A program made the position numbers and the translations under genes. The notes beneath the pieces were generated by a model. It did not search any database and was not told the DNA's origin. It worked only from the letters and a program-made list of their open reading frames with translations. A DNA stretch of 64,000 nt from Chromobotia macracanthus. Its lineage: Eukaryota; Chordata; Actinopteri; Cypriniformes; Botiidae. Positions within the stretch are counted from its first letter, which is position 1, and each line of letters opens with the position of its first letter. Shown piece after piece: positions 49,367 to 61,341 of the stretch. The DNA lies in the NCBI GenBank assembly GCA_036877525.1, contig JAZGTH010000020.1, forward strand, positions 2,106,501 through 2,170,500, given 5' to 3'.

Positions 49367-51499
49367 TGTTATAGGTTTGCTAAATGTTGCCTCTTGTCCA
49401 CTGGGTGTTTTTCATTCATTTTTATTCTGCTGACCTTTGACGTAAAATCAATAAAATTATATACAATTATATATAATTAGTGTAATGAAAAGTGCAATAG
49501 CAAAGAACTCACAGACGGAACTCAAAACACAAACATATTCAGAAAATATTTCTGAGAACTTCAAGTGGTATTTAATTCATGCTGAGTACAGACGTCTCTG
49601 GCAGCCACACTTTGTTGAGAATTGCATCCCTGACCCACCATCAATGAATCATCTTATAATTTGCCTGTCTCAGTGTCTGAGTATGTGATAAATTGTGTTG
49701 ATAACATTCAGTTGGTATATGAAATTAAGCCCTTTCGGAGAGCAACATTTTGGGATTCCATGATGCAGAACTTTTGTGTGTATAATTAATCACACAACAG
49801 ATACAGCGCAGACCCCGAAACAAGTAACCATGGAAACCTGGTGACAGAGCACTGTTGTATGGTATAGGATAGTGACTGCTGGGGACTGTTTTACAGTAGA
49901 TGGAGAGTCAGAGGGTTTCCTCTGTAACAGCTGACATGGTTGGCACAAGATTACATGTAAAGTCTACCTGCTGTACTTATCTGGCAGCAAAAAAAACATT
50001 CTGCACCTTTTGTAGCATTTTGTTTTCTTTTCCCTGAAGTACCTCTTATGTTAATGAAACATAATTTCATGGTTTGGTTTTGTATGACCATTTTTACCTC
50101 CCCTCCAACCCCTACATTCTGTTTCTGATACTGTACCTTTAAAAATTCACATTTTAAATGGGCTTGCTTGTAAATTGAGTAACATTTATTTTGCCACAAT
50201 ACTGAATGGTGTTGGTTTGCAGTGTACTGAGAGTTCAGAAGATGAGAAAATGAGTTCGTAACAGTTTGCACCTTATTCCCAAACTCAGTGCCGATGGTGA
50301 AACAATGGATTTCATTCAGACTTTTTAAAACTAGCTGAAAATCAAGCATGTAGCTTCCCTCAGGAGCGATGCCTCAATATCAGACAGAAATGTCAGTTGA
50401 CTCTTCACTTCATCTGTTTCATCAGATTCAGTACCTCAGTTTTTTTGAACATGGTCTTCTCTCGAGTTAGAGAAGAAACAGACCCATGTGTGGTTTGCAG
50501 TAAACTACAGCCTCAAACACAACCTCCACTGAGGGCATACTGAAGATCTTATATTTTAAACTTCACAACCTGAAAGGCCAGCTACATAAATCTAAGTCTG
50601 CAGTATTTATTAGAGACTTCGTATCATCTACACAAGGCTTTCGGCGCTGTAATCCATCCAGTTTCCATCTCACTGAGGGTTTACCGTACAGATAATATAG
50701 AAACAGCTGGTTATTGTTGAAAAGAATGACTGAAAAGAATGACAGTGGCTTAAATACAGCACAGCAACATTTCAGTGCATTTCGGTCAGAGACGAGAAAT
50801 GCGAGATGGTCAGCTCTCAGAAATGTTACAGCAGTTAAGTGTTAATTTTCCTCAGAGTATCTGAGCTAAAGCTACATCCAGATAACCCTTGACCTGCGCT
50901 GTGGCGTAATACATTTACTCTCATCCAGAATGTCCTATGGTAAGAAAAACATTATGTAACTTTCCCAGAAACGAGGCGTATTCTCCTTTTCCTCTGTGTC
51001 ACATTATTATAGTTTACCAACAGTGTTATCTAGAAGACAGTGAAAGACGGAGGCCAGAGTCCACTGGGGACTGCAGCAGGGAAAACAAGCAATTGTAAAT
51101 CATTCAGAGCTCAGAGAACACGACACACAGCTCCGCTGGGACTTGAGATGGACCTCCACGTCCTTTTGGATCATTTCAGAAACCAGTGAGCAAGTAATTC
51201 CAAATAAACCAGCGTTCAGTGCATGTGGACATGCAGAGGTAACCCAATACAGAGCAGGAAACACACACATCCTGCAGGAGATACACAGTGCTGATGACCA
51301 GCGCTAAACAACTACTTGGTAATGTCTATGATGATACAAAATGCTCTTATTATTGCTAACAAATTGCAATTGCTACTGACAGTACTGGATACAACAATTT
51401 GATGTTTGTCTCAGTTTGTTTATTTAAGTCTCAATTTATACACAAACTGTTCATATTTGCCACGCTCAACCATTTGATATTGTTACCAAAACTATTGTA
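49367..51499. other. Gene-free DNA, nothing recognised
   Basis: Unique sequence. The 132-codon minus-strand frame at 49951-50349 has no domain, signal or repeat and is most likely chance. Confidence 0.5.
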
Positions 51500-51730
51500 A
51501 AAAACTGTCCACCTGTGTCCACCATGTTTGTAGTTTTGTTTCTAGTCTAGTTGTAGTCCAGTCACGTGACGCCGCCCCTGATTGTTCTCACCTGTGTCTT
51601 GTTTCTCGTGATTAGTTTGTTCATTTAAGCTCCAGCGTTTCCTCTGGCTGGGGTTTGTTCTTCTGTATTGTGGTGTTTGTGCAAGTGCGGTTTCTCTGTG
51701 TTTTGGATTCAATGTTGCACTTACAGTAGA
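51500..51730 (+). mobile_element. Possible LTR remnant
   Basis: GTCACGTGACGCCGCCCCTG, ATTGTTCTCACCTGTGTCTT, TTCATTTAAGCTCCAGCG and the TG-rich stretch after it resemble the promoter part of fish Gypsy-type long terminal repeats, with a TATA-like ATTTAAG. Similar T-rich text continues at 52131-52345, beyond a family M insertion. No internal retroelement coding sequence is seen. Identification from memory of texture only. Confidence 0.3.
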
Positions 51731-51769
51731 TCCATCCTTGCATTATTTACATCAGTAACTACAAACCAT

Positions 51770-52048
51770 CCAGCTAACAAGTTTAGGTTGTAGTAATGTT
51801 AGGTTGTAATGATCCCATTGAGTAACAAAAACATTAATGTTATTTGTGGTAAACTTTGGGAATGTTCAAAAAATGTTTAAGAAACAGTATTCAAATATTT
51901 TCCTTTAGTTTTAGTTACAGAACATTCCCAGTCTAAAGAATATTAATACTGTGTCTAAAAATCTGGATGTTTTGAACATTACTAGAACATTCATGTTTTC
52001 TTTACTTTCAATAATTAATGCTCTTACAACCTAAAATTTTTAACTGGG
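51770..52048. mobile_element. Family M element, copy G, tail-type sequence at both ends
   Basis: Left end CCAGCTAACAAGTTTAGGTT is the inverted tail. Right end ACAACCTAAAATTTTTAACTGGG is also a tail. The right half contains TCTAAAAATCTGGATGTTTTGAACAT, found in the tail half of copy L (62621-62959). No head sequence (CAGGGAACGTT) is present at either side. The element is therefore a fold-back derivative of two tail halves. Confidence 0.78.
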
Positions 52049-52759
52049 AGACCACCTGCTCTCAGACTGTAAAATTCCTGTTATATGAAAATAGACTGCT
52101 TACATAAAGCTGTTTCTGTCGCATTCTGTGTCCTTTTGTTATGTCGACTTTTAGTTTGTAGTTGTGGTGCTTTTTTGTTTTCCTGGTAACTCCATTAAGT
52201 CCTTGTGTCTCTATACCCTCATGTTTGCCTTGTGTCAGGTCTTGTCTTTTATAAGCTGCAATGCATGTAGCTTTAGTTTCTTGTTTTTTGGTTCTTGCTT
52301 GATTTGCTTCACTGTTTTGTTAAGGTTCTTGTCACGTTTCATCTGCTATGAGACAAACTGAAATGGAAATGTACTCTCTCTGTAACTCTTTTTTGTTCAT
52401 TTTTAACCCAAAAGAATTACGATTGCAGCTTTAAATAATTTTTATTTTTTTGCAGTCAATCCTGTATAATTAGTGCCATTCAAACTTTTTATTAATGTCT
52501 TAAAATTACTAACAAAGATCTTTACACATATCTGTATATAAGAAAGAGAAGAGGCTATTTAACTGTATATAACTGCATCTGTGTGTGAGGATGGCTCTCA
52601 TGAGAGTTTGCCTAAACACGCCCCATTAACGGTGAAAGCTTAACCAGACTGCAGCATTTAAACTGTCATGGCATAGATTACACTAAACTTGCCCGTGACA
52701 ATGACCCGAGAGCTTTCTAATTGTTTTGAGCTCCCATAATTTGTTAGCATTATAGCTTA
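52049..52759. other. Gene-free T-rich DNA, possible continuation of LTR remnant
   Basis: Between 52131 and 52345 the plus strand is TG/TTG-rich (TTTTAGTTTGTAGTTGTGG, TGTTTTCCTGGTAACTCC). The rest is AT-rich unique DNA. Confidence 0.35.
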
Positions 52760-53140
52760 TGATGTGTCTCGGTTGGGTGGCAGAGGTCCTTAGGGAACAG
52801 ACTGAATGCACTGCATCATGATTATAGTGCGCAGGAAATAAAGGACCCGGCCTGCAGCCAAAGGTGCAGTGTTCCTAAACCCTCCTCCCCACAGTCATAT
52901 TAGTTACCACAGGAGACGGACACCATGACCGAGCTGTTTACTGCATTGTTTTCTGCAGGAGCGGGCCAAACGACAGCCCGGCCGGCTCGTCGGGCGCTCA
53001 TTACGGGTCATGTGTTTCTCCCCTTGATTCCATAAAAGTATATCTGAGGGTCCCTGCCCGTGTTTAATCTTAGACAAACGCATTATACCTGCATATAACA
53101 GGCCTCCACGATATGATAACAGAAAATAAGATGCCATCAA
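52760..53140. other. Candidate conserved non-coding segment, GC-rich
   Basis: GC-rich core CAGCCCGGCCGGCTCGTCGG near 52974 with several CpGs, flanked by CTCATTACGGGTCATG and CATAAAAGTATATC. One of the few CpG-rich spots in the window. Could be a regulatory element or an exon; the 78-codon minus-strand frame (52904-53140) has no recognised domain. Confidence 0.27.
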
Positions 53141-55439
53141 AAGCTTAGCTAGATAAATGTTAAAACTGACAATATTTATATGCCGAAAACATTGTTCAGA
53201 TGTAGTAGGAAACCCAACAAACAGGGAACGTTCTCAATCCTTAAAATAATTCTCTTGTATAACAGGCACAAAACAAGCTCAGATTATTCAAAGCAGATCG
53301 CATCGGTTCTGAACCCTCAACTGTATCAGTATATTGAGGCTTTAAGCCACTGCAGATCCTCACGATTAAACAAAGGTCACTGTTCTACAGACGAATCTTC
53401 AGAGAGAACCTCGTTTTATTCAGGCAATATCTACAGATGCTGTGAACTGTGTCTGAATGGAGAGGCTGCTGATGCATTATGGGATTAAAACAGCTTGATG
53501 TTTATATATATAAGTTATATATAAATATATAACCTCCTTTTATATATTAATCGATTACAGCAATGTCTATTTTTGGGACCAATAAGATGTTTTTCTATGG
53601 TGACATTATTATACAGAGGACACACACACAAAACAAATAAAAAAAATCATTGTGTCTACAAAGTATTATTTTACATCGTGTTACAAATAATAATGGAAAA
53701 TAATATAATGAATAATGTTTATTATATTGCCCGATAATGTGAAACAATGTTAAAAATCAACAATAATAATCACTGTCTAATTTCTGAATCATTTATAATG
53801 AACTGGTTTTTGGGTGAAATATGAGACTCACTACAGATGCAGTAAACATGACACGTCAGTGTGTTTAGAGCCTGACCTACTTAACACAGCAGCACTTTGA
53901 AATGAAATGTTGGTGGGTCTGTGTTTTGAGTTGCAGTCAATCTGAACGCTCTAGATGATTGAAAATCAAGAGATTATGAGGTTGGGAAACTCTCTGCTGC
54001 GTTTCTGTGTTCTAGAATGATGTTCTGTCAGCTAACACTGATCTTCACGCAGAATCCACATCCAGCATCAAATCTCGCTCACACTAACAGACGCATTTGT
54101 CCTCTAATATTGAAATGGGTTGTAATGGGTTCCTCTAATTTCTCATCAGTCGCCAAGTCTTCACGCCAGGAGCTGAGGGAAAACAGGGTATGCTGTTTTA
54201 AATGAGACACAGGACCTGCCTCATAAGAATCCTACATATGTCCTGGAAAATTTGAATTATTGATTTGATATTGACGGAGTTTTGCTGGAGCACTAATAAA
54301 TTCAGCACATTACATCAGGCTGTAGATCTACTGAGGTAGAAAAGGCCCCTGCAGGTCACCTTCAAGTTATGGGCATTATCTTTTTCTCCCCACATAATGT
54401 AGCAAACATATCTGCATCAGCTAATCTGAACCCAGAGGCTGTCTGCTAGAGTCAGATGTTTTTGATAGGACTGGAGCAACGTTCAGGGGTTTGTTAGATC
54501 AGAACAAAACAGGGTCAACAGCTGCTATCTGATTAAAGAATACAGCAATGTATTGATATAAAGTCTCAAGCTCAAAGCAAGCTCACAGAATTCTTCCCTT
54601 CATCTTTTACCATCACATCCTTCTTTAAAATCAAGCACAAGATTATTTATATGAAGTTGTCTGATCATGTCTAAGATCTTGCACATTTCAGGGTGGGTTG
54701 TTTTATAAATCTGTCATATGCAGCGATGGATTTGTAAACAGTGTGTAATTAAAAGATTAAAAAAACAGATTTAGCCTGATAGCAACAGTATAATAGCCAA
54801 AACAGCCTGTTTACTTCCAAGGGTCAGAAACAGGGACGAAAAGGTCATGAAAAACAAAGTCATGCACTAAATGTGGTGCAGGAAGTTGGCCATTAGTTTG
54901 GCCTAAAATGTGATTGGCCTTCCATGATGGTTATCTTATTAGCACTCAGGAGAAAAAAATGATACGCTACAAAAGAATACAGCCCTTTAAAATGTCAGAC
55001 TTCAACACCTGCACAACAACATCCCATGACAGAGTGTAAACGGAAACCCTCTTGACAGATATTCTCACGGATGTCTTGATTTATTTATTTCTTATACACA
55101 ACAGCTCTGGACCTTTCAGACTTCATGATAGCCGGCTGAATGGACATCGAGACGTTGATATTAAAAATTCATCACAAATCTTTAACCAATTTAGCTGAGA
55201 GCAGCATGTCCAGTGCGTTTACTGATAAACCTAAACTCAGTACTGTCATGAGAAGGCAGCTTGTTAAACAGATTATTTACAGACTGTTAAACCGCTGTGG
55301 CAGAAGGATGCTGCAATAATGTTAATACAATGCCTAAAAAACCTAATTGTAACCTATTGTAGCTGTGTGTTATCTGCCCGAGCACAGCAGAGCAGGGAAG
55401 TGTTCAATACAGAAGACAGAAGAAGAGAATTACCCCAGA
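53141..55439. other. Gene-free DNA, nothing recognised
   Basis: Unique sequence, with a TATATAA-rich self-complementary patch near 53505-53550. The 102-codon frame at 53180-53488 has no domain. Confidence 0.5.
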
Positions 55440-55660
55440 CTCCAGCGTGATCTGTGCTATGAGAGAGGTTTTATTGGCTGTTCCAGGCCCTTCTGAAGCT
55501 CTGTTAGGCTGAGCTACATATTACTTCTAATTTAATTACAATACTCTTATCTGTCACGCAACCACTCACGGCATATAATCAGATTACCGAGGCGATGGCA
55601 ATTAAAATCCGAAATCTAACAAGATCATCCGCCCTTCACGCTTAGTTTGTGCTCGATCTG
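55440..55660. other. Candidate conserved non-coding segment
   Basis: Contains TTCTAATTTAATTACAATAC, CATATAATCAGATTACCGAG and GGCAATTAAAATCCG in complex sequence without simple repeats. Homeodomain-like motif density; inference only. Confidence 0.25.
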
Positions 55661-55909
55661 CTTTCAGTTAGTCAGTCTACTTGCTATAGAGATGTCCAAT
55701 AATGAACAAAGCTGCAAATACAGGCCAACATGACATAAAATGTTAGGTGATTGCTTAATGTAATCTATAATATTATATGAAATGATCTTTAAACTCTTTT
55801 ATTAGGAATGATTGTGCTTTTAAAACCTGGATTGCTGTTTTACTGCTGCACTGGCACTGATGAGCCACAGATGTATCCTTTGAAAAACAGCCAGTATATG
55901 TAGGATAAA
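55661..55909. other. Gene-free DNA, nothing recognised
   Basis: Short unique stretch. Confidence 0.45.
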
Positions 55910-55985
55910 CCCAGCTAACAGAGAATGTTCCTAGAACTTTAACTGTAGAAAATAACATTCTTACAACCTAAAATTGTTAGCTGGG
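55910..55985 (+). mobile_element. Family M element, copy H, 76-bp minimal form
   Basis: CCCAGCTAACAGAGAATGTT at one end and TTACAACCTAAAATTGTTAG plus CTGGG at the other, with only a few tens of bases between. Perfect ten-base TIRs. This is the shortest two-ended copy and helps define the termini. Confidence 0.88.
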
Positions 55986-56343
55986 TCTTCTCTTTCTAAT
56001 CAGACTATACCACCTTCATAAGGCTGCAGAAATCACTTTGAAAGACCAGCAGGACCATCAGGGGCAGATGAAGTGTGACAGGAGGACACTCCTCAAGTCT
56101 CTTCCTCACAATCAGTCACAGGGAATTAAACGAGCAAGCTGCTGTATGACTGATGGTTGTCAACCAAAGGAGCCCGGGGCAGAAATGACCCTGAAACGCT
56201 GAGAAATTTCCCACTGGATGGTTGTGATCCTGAGATCAGTGGTGTAGAATGAGGTTACTGTGGCTTGTTGTGTTGGAATAAGAATTTGAATCCTGTCAAT
56301 CATGTGAAGATCTCAATCAGACAGATTTGCAATCTGTGCACAA
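55986..56343. other. Gene-free DNA, nothing recognised
   Basis: Unique stretch between two family M copies. Confidence 0.45.
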
Positions 56344-56505
56344 CCCTGCTAACAGGGAACGTTCTCAGAATGTTGGCTAACATTTTCTAAAAGTTCTCTC
56401 AAAGTTATTAAAAAGTTTTCTTGCAGTAACCTTAGTAGAACTGTTTTAACATAATTTATCATATATATCACAAACATTACTCTTACATTGTTAGTGGCAC
56501 ATTAA
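56344..56505 (+). mobile_element. Family M element, copy I, head half
   Basis: CCCTGCTAACAGGGAACGTT, then TCAGAATGTTGGCTAACATT, AGTAACCTTAGTAGAACTG and a TATCATATATATCA block. The right half is lost or too diverged to recognise. Confidence 0.82.
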
Positions 56506-56579
56506 GAGATAAACATTGTTTATCAATATTTTAATATCACACAGTGTTCTGTGGCGATACACATAAAATTGGAAATTGT

Positions 56580-56840
56580 ATTAGATGATTTCACAGCGAA
56601 GAATCCTGAAGAGCTCCTCCGTATCTCGCTGAGATTGAGCAGGCTCTCTGAAAAGCCAGTTCATGCGAGCACATATGTGATGCAAGCCACAGGCCTTCCA
56701 AATCCTGCAGTATGACAAATCCTCATTCTTCTCCCTCTGAAGCCTTTCAATTAATTGTGCCGCTGGAATCAGAGATTGGAGAAGAATCGGAGCGCTTGTA
56801 GACAGATGCAAGGATCGTCACAGACACAGAAACAATGAGA
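56580..56840. other. Candidate conserved non-coding segment
   Basis: Complex sequence with TTTCAATTAATTGTGCCGC near 56744. The 76-codon minus-strand frame (56581-56811) looks moderately protein-like but I recognise no domain. Confidence 0.22.
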
Positions 56841-57096
56841 AATGCAACTATCTGAGAGGTTTTGCAGGTTCACATACATTAAAATGACCCATTTTTGAAT
56901 TACACCATATGGGAGAGATGGAAATAGACAAAGTCTCTGGAGCCACGAGGCAGCCAAAAAATATTCCCCAAATCGACTTCATTCACTGATTATCAGAGTC
57001 CCTCCAGTGATCCTCTGCCCTCCTTTATACAGGAAGTGAAGGTGATAAAAATTCCCCATTTTATACTAATACTGTACCAGACTAACAATTTACTGT

Positions 57097-57205
57097 CCCA
57101 GCTAACGTTACAGTAAGTTTACATTAAAACAGCTTTTTTATGATAACTTTGACAGAACTGTTAAAGAACGTTAGCCAATGTTCTAATAACATGCTCTGCT
57201 AGCTT
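57097..57205 (-). mobile_element. Family M element, copy J, internally deleted
   Basis: Starts CCCAGCTAACGTTACAGTAA. Its right side, AAAGAACGTTAGCCAATGTT and CTCTGCTAGCT, is the inverted head. About 109 bp, lacking most of the interior. Confidence 0.72.
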
Positions 57206-58498
57206 TCAGGGGGGTTACAGTGAGGTTCAGCTCTAGTCCTGGTTCAGCTCTAGTCTTGGATCAACACACCACACAGTTAAAGCCTGAAGTACAGATCACT
57301 TTAGCATGGTACTGCTTTTAAATTGATTACATAAAATATGACTTTTCAAAAACCAGCAAGGATGCAGAAACCTTTAATAGGCAAGATTAAAGCACTCTGA
57401 GAAACTGAGATGTAAAAACCTGAACCGTTTGAATTGGCAGGCAAAGGTCAAGAAAATAATATTGGGTCACAACAGTCTACAAATAAATTGTAAACATTCC
57501 CCTGAGGCGATACCAAGTATATCAAAAGAATAAAGTTTCATATTTCATATTCATATCCAGCTCGCTTCACTGACATATCACATTAATTACAATCAATGAC
57601 ATGCCTAATAAACCCAAAAATGTATCATTATGATAATATTTTTTTATCCTAACCCAAAACTGCTTTGCTATACTTACACTAAGTGATGTTAATGTAATTC
57701 TACAGGGTTATTATCCACTCAGATTATTTGGCTTAAGAAATAAATACATCTCACAAAGCGACTACACTTTGTAGTTCATGCATTAAGCTGATTGTGACTT
57801 ATTTGACTCCTCTAATTAAAATACACCACTGAATGAGTCTCCTGAATACTGTCTACTGATACTGCAGTGAAGGGAAAACCGGCTGTCATGCCTGTAAAAT
57901 CTGCTGTTCATTATGTGGCATCAGTATACGACTACACAGGTATAGAAGCATGAGGGATTTTAACAAGTTCAGCCACAGCACGAATAGGCCTTTTATATGA
58001 CACCTTTCAACTTATACTGGAGGAAAGCACTTCCCCTCAATAGAACTTATTCTTTATGTGTTATCCAGAATTATTGAATGATACATTGACATGACTATAT
58101 CTCGAGCTGACTGGCGCAGCAACACATTTTAATCCATGTTGATATTTTTATCAGTATGAACTGGTGACTGTACGCAAACATTACATTACTGTGAGGAAAC
58201 TCTAATGTTCCAGATGCTCTGTGTGTGGGTTTGTATTTGCACGTGTCTAATTAAAAATCTCTTAAAGCTCGTCTTATTAACCACTCTTGAATGTTGAATA
58301 TCATTAACAAATGTTTTAAGTATAAGGAAAGAAATGTTTTCAAAATTGCATTCGCTCGCTCAATAAAACAGAAATCTGGCAACCCACGAAGTTACAATAA
58401 TGTCACAATTATTCTCTGAATTCTTTGTTTGTTTTTAAGGGTTTTGTTCAATGACGCTAATATTTGAAAATGTATTTATAATATTTGACAATGAAACC
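57206..58498. other. Gene-free DNA, nothing recognised
   Basis: AT-rich unique sequence; nothing further supported. A repeated TTCAGCTCTAGTC sits at about 57226 and 57243. Confidence 0.5.
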
Positions 58499-58606
58499 TA
58501 TTTTAGGTTGTAAGAACTAGAACTAGTTCTAGAAAATAAATCTGATATAAATCTGCAATGTTTTTAAAATGTTCCACTAACAACTTAAGAATAACATTTT
58601 TATTAT
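58499..58606 (-). mobile_element. Family M fragment, copy K, tail end
   Basis: TATTTTAGGTTGTAAGAACT followed later by AAAATGTTCCACTAACAACT and TAAGAATAACATTTT, all in the same order as in copy C. The outer TIR is missing. It contains a 16-bp perfect palindrome at 58517-58532. Confidence 0.72.
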
Positions 58607-59544
58607 ATGATATAAATATATTTGTTAGAGTAGATTTCATCTTCCTAAAATCACCTCTAAGGCATTTAAATGCAGCTGATTATTCTCATGTCAGGAAGCT
58701 CTGGTCACTTCAGTTACGTTAATAAACCTGTTGAGCCACAGAGAAACGGGGTCAGAATCCACTACACACACAATATCCAGTTTTAAAGGTTCAAATTCTA
58801 GGGAACAGTCTCTAAGACTGTGAAAAAGTCCTTACACTTACAAAAACTTGCTTTGTGCTTTTATTTAATAAAGTTTAAGGTTTAAGCTGTCTCTCTGCAT
58901 ATTGAAACAGAAGGTCATAGCTCGCAGACAGTTTCTATAACCGTGCACACAGACACTGGGGTAATGTTTTAGATAATTGTAAGAATATGATGGTTTATCA
59001 AGTGAGTGTTAAATAAGTAACAGGTTCATGTACACTCGGACACTTAAAGCAACAGTGACACGCACTAACGTTTTGTCTACGTGACAGACACTTCATCAGC
59101 TTGGCCTAGTTTAATTCAGCGCTGCACCTTTCTCTCTTTCTATCTCTGCTTCATTTTTGAGGGAGAAAGAAACTTCAAAGGCCACAGACTTTCTCCAGAT
59201 TAATTAAATCTTGCCTAATAGTGAGTCTTGTTTCAGGTAAAATCTGTCTGGACTTCCATGAGTTAAACGGCTTGTGTTCGTACCTCATTATATCTTATCT
59301 GAATTTATGCATTGAAGGGTATGTGATGCTTAATGAAACGTCAAAGTTAATTATTCAGAACCTGAGCTGCTGCTAAACTCTGAGACTCTGCGTAACTGAA
59401 GGACGCTGTCTGATTTGTTTTGTGAATGCTCTACATTTTTCCTGCACTTGGAGTCGTGAGTCTTTTCTTGTAAAAATGTCTTCATCTCATTTTCTTGTAG
59501 ACATTTAAGTTAAAGCTCTGCTTTGAACAATAAAAAACAATAAA
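58607..59544. other. Gene-free DNA, nothing recognised
   Basis: Unique sequence. No gene seen. Confidence 0.5.
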
Positions 59545-59870
59545 AAGGAGGTGGAGTGAAACGAGCAGGCAGTGGGATGCGAATCAGGAATAAATTGATG
59601 TGTACAAAGATCTGGCAGGAGCTTGGTTGTGTCTGCAGCAGTAAACACACACAGAGCGTACGGTGTCTTCAGTGTCCCAGAGATGCCATGGCAGATGGCT
59701 GCCATTTCATTAAGGAGTGGCAGTACCCGTGGCACCAGCGTTTTAAATGCCATTGTTGCTGCTCATTCGAGGCCTGTGCAGGGTCATCACTTCTAACCTG
59801 CGAAATCCGCCATAATCCCTTCCTCAACAGCCTGTCATCTCACCCTGTTACCTGCAGTTAAAGGTAAGAC
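59545..59870. other. Candidate conserved non-coding segment
   Basis: GC-balanced, repeat-free sequence with CCATTTCATTAAGGAGTGGC near 59701 and GCCATAATCCCTTCC (a TAATCC-type site) near 59809. Opposed frames of about 80-100 codons (59505-59753 minus, 59556-59861 plus) have no domain; openness on both strands in such a patch is weak evidence for coding. Confidence 0.27.
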
Positions 59871-61070
59871 GGGCCTCCGTGTGGAAGAGCCACTGCTTCA
59901 CTTCACTCTTCTCATCAACACATTCTTTTACAGTCAATTGATGCTGTCACTGTTGGTGTTGTGTGTATTTGTCCCTCATACTGTAGACCATCAATTTCCA
60001 GTAAATGTATAAATGGATGAAATGAAATAATTACACTATTAAAAAAACAGGAAGGTTAAAATGTGACTCTCACAAAAATATATTTCTCCTGAAAATGTAT
60101 TTTTGAGGCAATTAAGAGTTTATACAAGTCTATTTTAAGGGTCATTAGAAGGTTATTTTTTACAATGTGACTTTTAAGGACATTTCCTCCCAAATTGTCA
60201 TAATGTGTCCAGATGTCTTACTTTTTAACACAGTTATTCACAAAGATGGTTCTCATTACACTGTTCATTAGTGTAATACAGTAATATTTAATATATGAAA
60301 ATAGGCTCCGTTTTCATTAAGCAAAATATCATTTCTTATTGCATTTTGGTGTGGAAAATATAACTCATACATCTTCTTGACAGTTTTCAGTGAAATTCAG
60401 CTGAACAATTACACTTAAAGACCCCGGCTGTCATCCAGAGAATATTTATGCTCAAAATGCAGTCAGACAGAGAGACAAACAAACAGAAAGAGAGTGAAAG
60501 AGAGAGTGAGGGGAGGTAGAGAGCCCAGGCTGCACTGCAGCTGCATTGGAGCAGCTCTTCTGAATGCACTCAGCACGTCTCATTCACATGCTGCTGCTCA
60601 TTAACACCACAGTCAGAGTCCAGCAGGAGTGTGGAAAACATCACTGTACTGTCACACACCAGACACAGAACCTGTCTGTCTGTTTCCATTAGTGTCCCAT
60701 CATCACACACAGTTTATACACTTCCTTCTGCATCAGTGTAAATTAAGACTGAATATACAATTTAAAATACTATAACATTAACTTGATTTGTGAAAGCAAT
60801 GAGACACCGTATTTAAAGGAGCCATGTCACACATTTTCATTTTTTTTCTTTGTGGTCCACTTTTATTGATAAAACTTTAGATAAAATTAATGCTAGAAGT
60901 TTTTATTATAATGTTAAATAAAGTACAGCACATACAGTATAGAACTACTTTGCTAAAGCGTAATTTTAGGATTTGCTGCTAGTTCAAATGATAGATCCAT
61001 GAAAAACGACATTTAAAATAGACATTGAGCTTTTTTCTGAGAAGTTTCTGGAGTAACAAGTATGCAGGAT
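59871..61070. other. Gene-free DNA with a short GA-rich patch
   Basis: A degenerate GA-rich patch lies at about 60465-60525. The rest is AT-rich unique sequence. Confidence 0.5.
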
Positions 61071-61136
61071 GTGAGAGAGAGAGGGAGAGAGAGAGAGAGA
61101 GAAACAGAGAGAGAGACAGAGAGAGAGACAGAGAGA

Positions 61137-61175
<39 letters not shown>
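61071..61175. repeat. (GA)n microsatellite with regular GACA interruptions
   Basis: Over 100 bases of GA repeat. AGAGAGAGACAG-type blocks recur at short, similar spacing in the middle, giving a second, higher-order period of about 14 bases. It creates leucine/serine and arginine/glutamate chance frames. Confidence 0.95.
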
Positions 61176-61180
<5 letters not shown>

Positions 61181-61295
61181 ATGTGTCTGTCATGACATCT
61201 CCTCTGAGGAAATCAATAACTGGTTACTGTGGTGGAGTGATACAGAACAGCACGGTGTCCTTGTGTGCTCCTATATCAGCACTTTTGAAACACAC

Positions 61296-61341
61296 ATTTA
61301 TTTGATAAACGTGTCTGCCAAATTTATAATTATAAATGTAA
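61296..61341 (+). mobile_element. SINE tail fragment, copy 5
   Basis: TTTGATAAACGTGTCTGCCA followed by AATTTATAATTATAAATGTA matches the tail of the SINE at 48189-48230. No tRNA-like head precedes it, so it is 5'-truncated. Confidence 0.65.

Noticed and set aside
49951..50349. 132-codon minus-strand open frame
   Set aside because: No recognisable domain or targeting signal, and no splice or promoter context; treated as chance.
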